DNA of 19,675 nt from Candidatus Coatesbacteria bacterium RBG_13_66_14 (GTDB taxonomy: Bacteria; RBG-13-66-14). The DNA lies in contig MFAF01000016.1 in the NCBI GenBank assembly GCA_001774505.1, positions 1-19,675 of the forward strand, written 5' to 3'. Both the position numbers and the translations under genes were made by a program. Positions within the stretch are counted from its first letter, which is position 1; every line of letters begins with the position of its first letter. The notes beneath the pieces are model-generated. The model had not been told where the DNA came from. It saw only the letters and a program-made list of their open reading frames with translations, and ran no database searches. Shown piece by piece: positions 18,547-19,675 of this stretch.

Positions 18547-19086
18547 ATGGTCGAGAAGCTCTTGGAGGCGATCCCCGAGTTCAAGCTCATCGAGGACATC
18601 GAGCTGCGCGAGATGTGCCTCGAGTGCTGGCTGCGGGGGATTGACCTGGGCGAGTGGACCTTCGAGGAGGCCCTGGAAATCCCCTTCACCCTTGAAATCG
18701 AGACGCGGGTGACCTTGGTCGAGCACACCCGGGGGGTGACGCTCCTGGCCGACGCCATGGCCGGGGTCATCAACCAGTTGGCTCAGGACGACCTCAAGGT
18801 GAACCACCAGTACGTCATCGCCGGGGCGCTCCTGCACGACGTGGGGAAGCTCCTGGAGTTCGGCAAGGGCGACTGCGGGTTCACCAAGAGCCGCATCGGT
18901 CGCTACCTGCGCCACCCCATCACCGGGGTCTGGCTGGCGATGACGGTGGGGCTGCCGGTGAAGATCGCCCACATGATCGGCTCCCACGCCTTCGAGGGGG
19001 ACCGGACCCCGCGCACCCCCGAGGCCATCATCATCCACCAGGCGGACTTCACCTGGTTCAACGCGCTGAAGAAAGAGTTCAAGTAG
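18547..19086 (+). CDS. HD-domain metal-dependent phosphohydrolase
   Basis: The product of 179 residues is a stand-alone HD domain, likely cytoplasmic, with no membrane segment. Metal ligands are visible in order: H60 (LVEHTRGV), the HD pair H97-D98 in AGALLHDVGKLLEF, H123 (LRHPITG), H147 (IGSHAFEGD) and D167 in IIIHQADFTWF. Such proteins hydrolyse phosphomonoesters, phosphodiesters or nucleotides; the substrate cannot be told from sequence. The ATG follows AGGAG. The gene sits between the lyase and the aconitase-like gene, 42 bases before the latter, which suggests it belongs to the same pathway, perhaps by repairing or degrading a phosphorylated or CoA-related side product. Confidence 0.85.
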   Translation: MVEKLLEAIPEFKLIEDIELREMCLECWLRGIDLGEWTFEEALEIPFTLEIETRVTLVEHTRGVTLLADAMAGVINQLAQDDLKVNHQYVIAGALLHDVGKLLEFGKGDCGFTKSRIGRYLRHPITGVWLAMTVGLPVKIAHMIGSHAFEGDRTPRTPEAIIIHQADFTWFNALKKEFK

Positions 19087-19128
19087 GGCGTTTTCCGTGG
19101 TCGGCGCCGGCTGACGTGGGGACGGGTT

Positions 19129-19675
19129 ATGGCCGGGAAGACCGTAATAGAGAAGATTTTAAGCCGCGCGGCGGGGCGCGACGTGCAACCGCTGGACCGC
19201 GTCTGGGTGGACGTGGACCTGGCGGTGGTGCGCGACTTCGGCGGGCCGAACGTCGTCCTGGAATATGAGCAGCACTTCGGCGATACGCCCCCGGCGGACC
19301 CGGCGAAAATCGCCCTGACCTTCGACTACCAGGCCCCGGCCAAGGTCACCAAGGTCGCCGAGAACCAGGGCATCTGCCGCAAATTCGCGAAAAAGCACGG
19401 CGTCGAGAGCCTCTACGACGTGAACCGCGGCATCGGGCAGCACGTGCTCGCCGAGGACGGGCGCATTTACCCCGGCCAGGTGGTCATCGGCACCGACAGC
19501 CACATGAACCTGCTGGGCGCGGTGAACTGCTTCGCCACGGGGTGCGGGACGACGGACGTGGTCGCCGCCTGGAAGACCGGCCGCCTGTGGTTCAAGTGCC
19601 CCCCCACCCTCAAGGTCGTCGTCACCGGAAAGTACTCCCACCCCACCTGCGCCAAGGACCTCACCCTCTTTATCA
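19129..19675 (+). CDS. aconitase/3-isopropylmalate dehydratase family large subunit, partial
   Basis: The first 182 residues of a hydro-lyase related to LeuC, homoaconitase and aconitase, cut by the window end. The start AGKTVIEKILSRAAGRDVQPLDRVWVDVDLAVV matches the archaeal-type LeuC/HacA N-terminus, as do AENQGICRKFAKKHGVESLYDV, YPGQVVIGTDSH and FATGCGTTDVVAAWKTGRLWFKCPPTLKV. The [4Fe-4S] cysteines lie beyond the window. The active site looks altered: the usual DH reads D66-Y67, the usual GICHQ reads GIGQH (101-105), and GxDSHT reads GTDSHM (D123, S124, H125). GGGGACGG precedes the ATG. Its place after the lyase suggests isomerising or dehydrating a tricarboxylic acid, but substrate and activity are uncertain. 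Confidence 0.88.
   Translation, partial: MAGKTVIEKILSRAAGRDVQPLDRVWVDVDLAVVRDFGGPNVVLEYEQHFGDTPPADPAKIALTFDYQAPAKVTKVAENQGICRKFAKKHGVESLYDVNRGIGQHVLAEDGRIYPGQVVIGTDSHMNLLGAVNCFATGCGTTDVVAAWKTGRLWFKCPPTLKVVVTGKYSHPTCAKDLTLFI

Overview
The window is about 19.7 kb of GC-rich bacterial chromosome (clearly above 60% G+C by eye). It comes from an organism with Gram-negative-type RNA polymerase features: RpoB carries a long charged insertion just before the conserved [13 protein letters not shown] block. Almost everything reads on the + strand. The taxon cannot be named from sequence alone. A high-GC uncultured diderm lineage, perhaps a candidate phylum, is the best guess, held with low confidence.

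Positions 1-13856 hold the classic translation/transcription cluster in its conserved order: end of rpmG (L33), tRNA-Trp(CCA), secE, nusG, rplK, rplA, rplJ, rplL, rpoB, rpoC. Three departures stand out. (1) A complete PP-loop amidotransferase-like gene (8363-9475) lies on the same strand between rpoB and rpoC. (2) A 20-bp unit repeated five times sits directly upstream of rplL, and a degenerate relative sits directly upstream of rpoB. (3) An AT-rich promoter island upstream of rpoB carries a perfect 10-bp inverted repeat spanning the -35 and spacer, followed by a roughly 420-nt structured leader. Stem-loops precede rplK, rplA and rplJ, where ribosomal-protein feedback control is usual in other bacteria.

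Positions 13951-16600 hold engB/ysxC (GTPase for ribosome assembly), a secreted right-handed beta-helix protein, an array of about seven terminator-like repeats with a ~32-bp period, and a small putative lipoprotein with a GyrI-like effector-binding pattern.

Positions 16686-19675 look like one carbon-metabolism operon: a SucD-like acyl-CoA synthetase alpha subunit, a citryl-CoA lyase of the citrate-synthase superfamily, an HD-domain phosphohydrolase, and the start of an aconitase/isopropylmalate-dehydratase family large subunit that runs off the window. Together these could activate a tricarboxylic acid with CoA and cleave it to acetyl-CoA plus a 2-oxoacid, as in the two-step citrate cleavage of the reductive TCA cycle. 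No ATP-grasp (SucC-like) subunit is visible, and the aconitase-like protein lacks two histidines usually found in the active site, so the true substrate is open.

The non-ribosomal genes share a visible promoter style: TTGACW, a 17-bp spacer, then TACnnT preceded by GC. The HD gene has a weaker site of extended -10 type.
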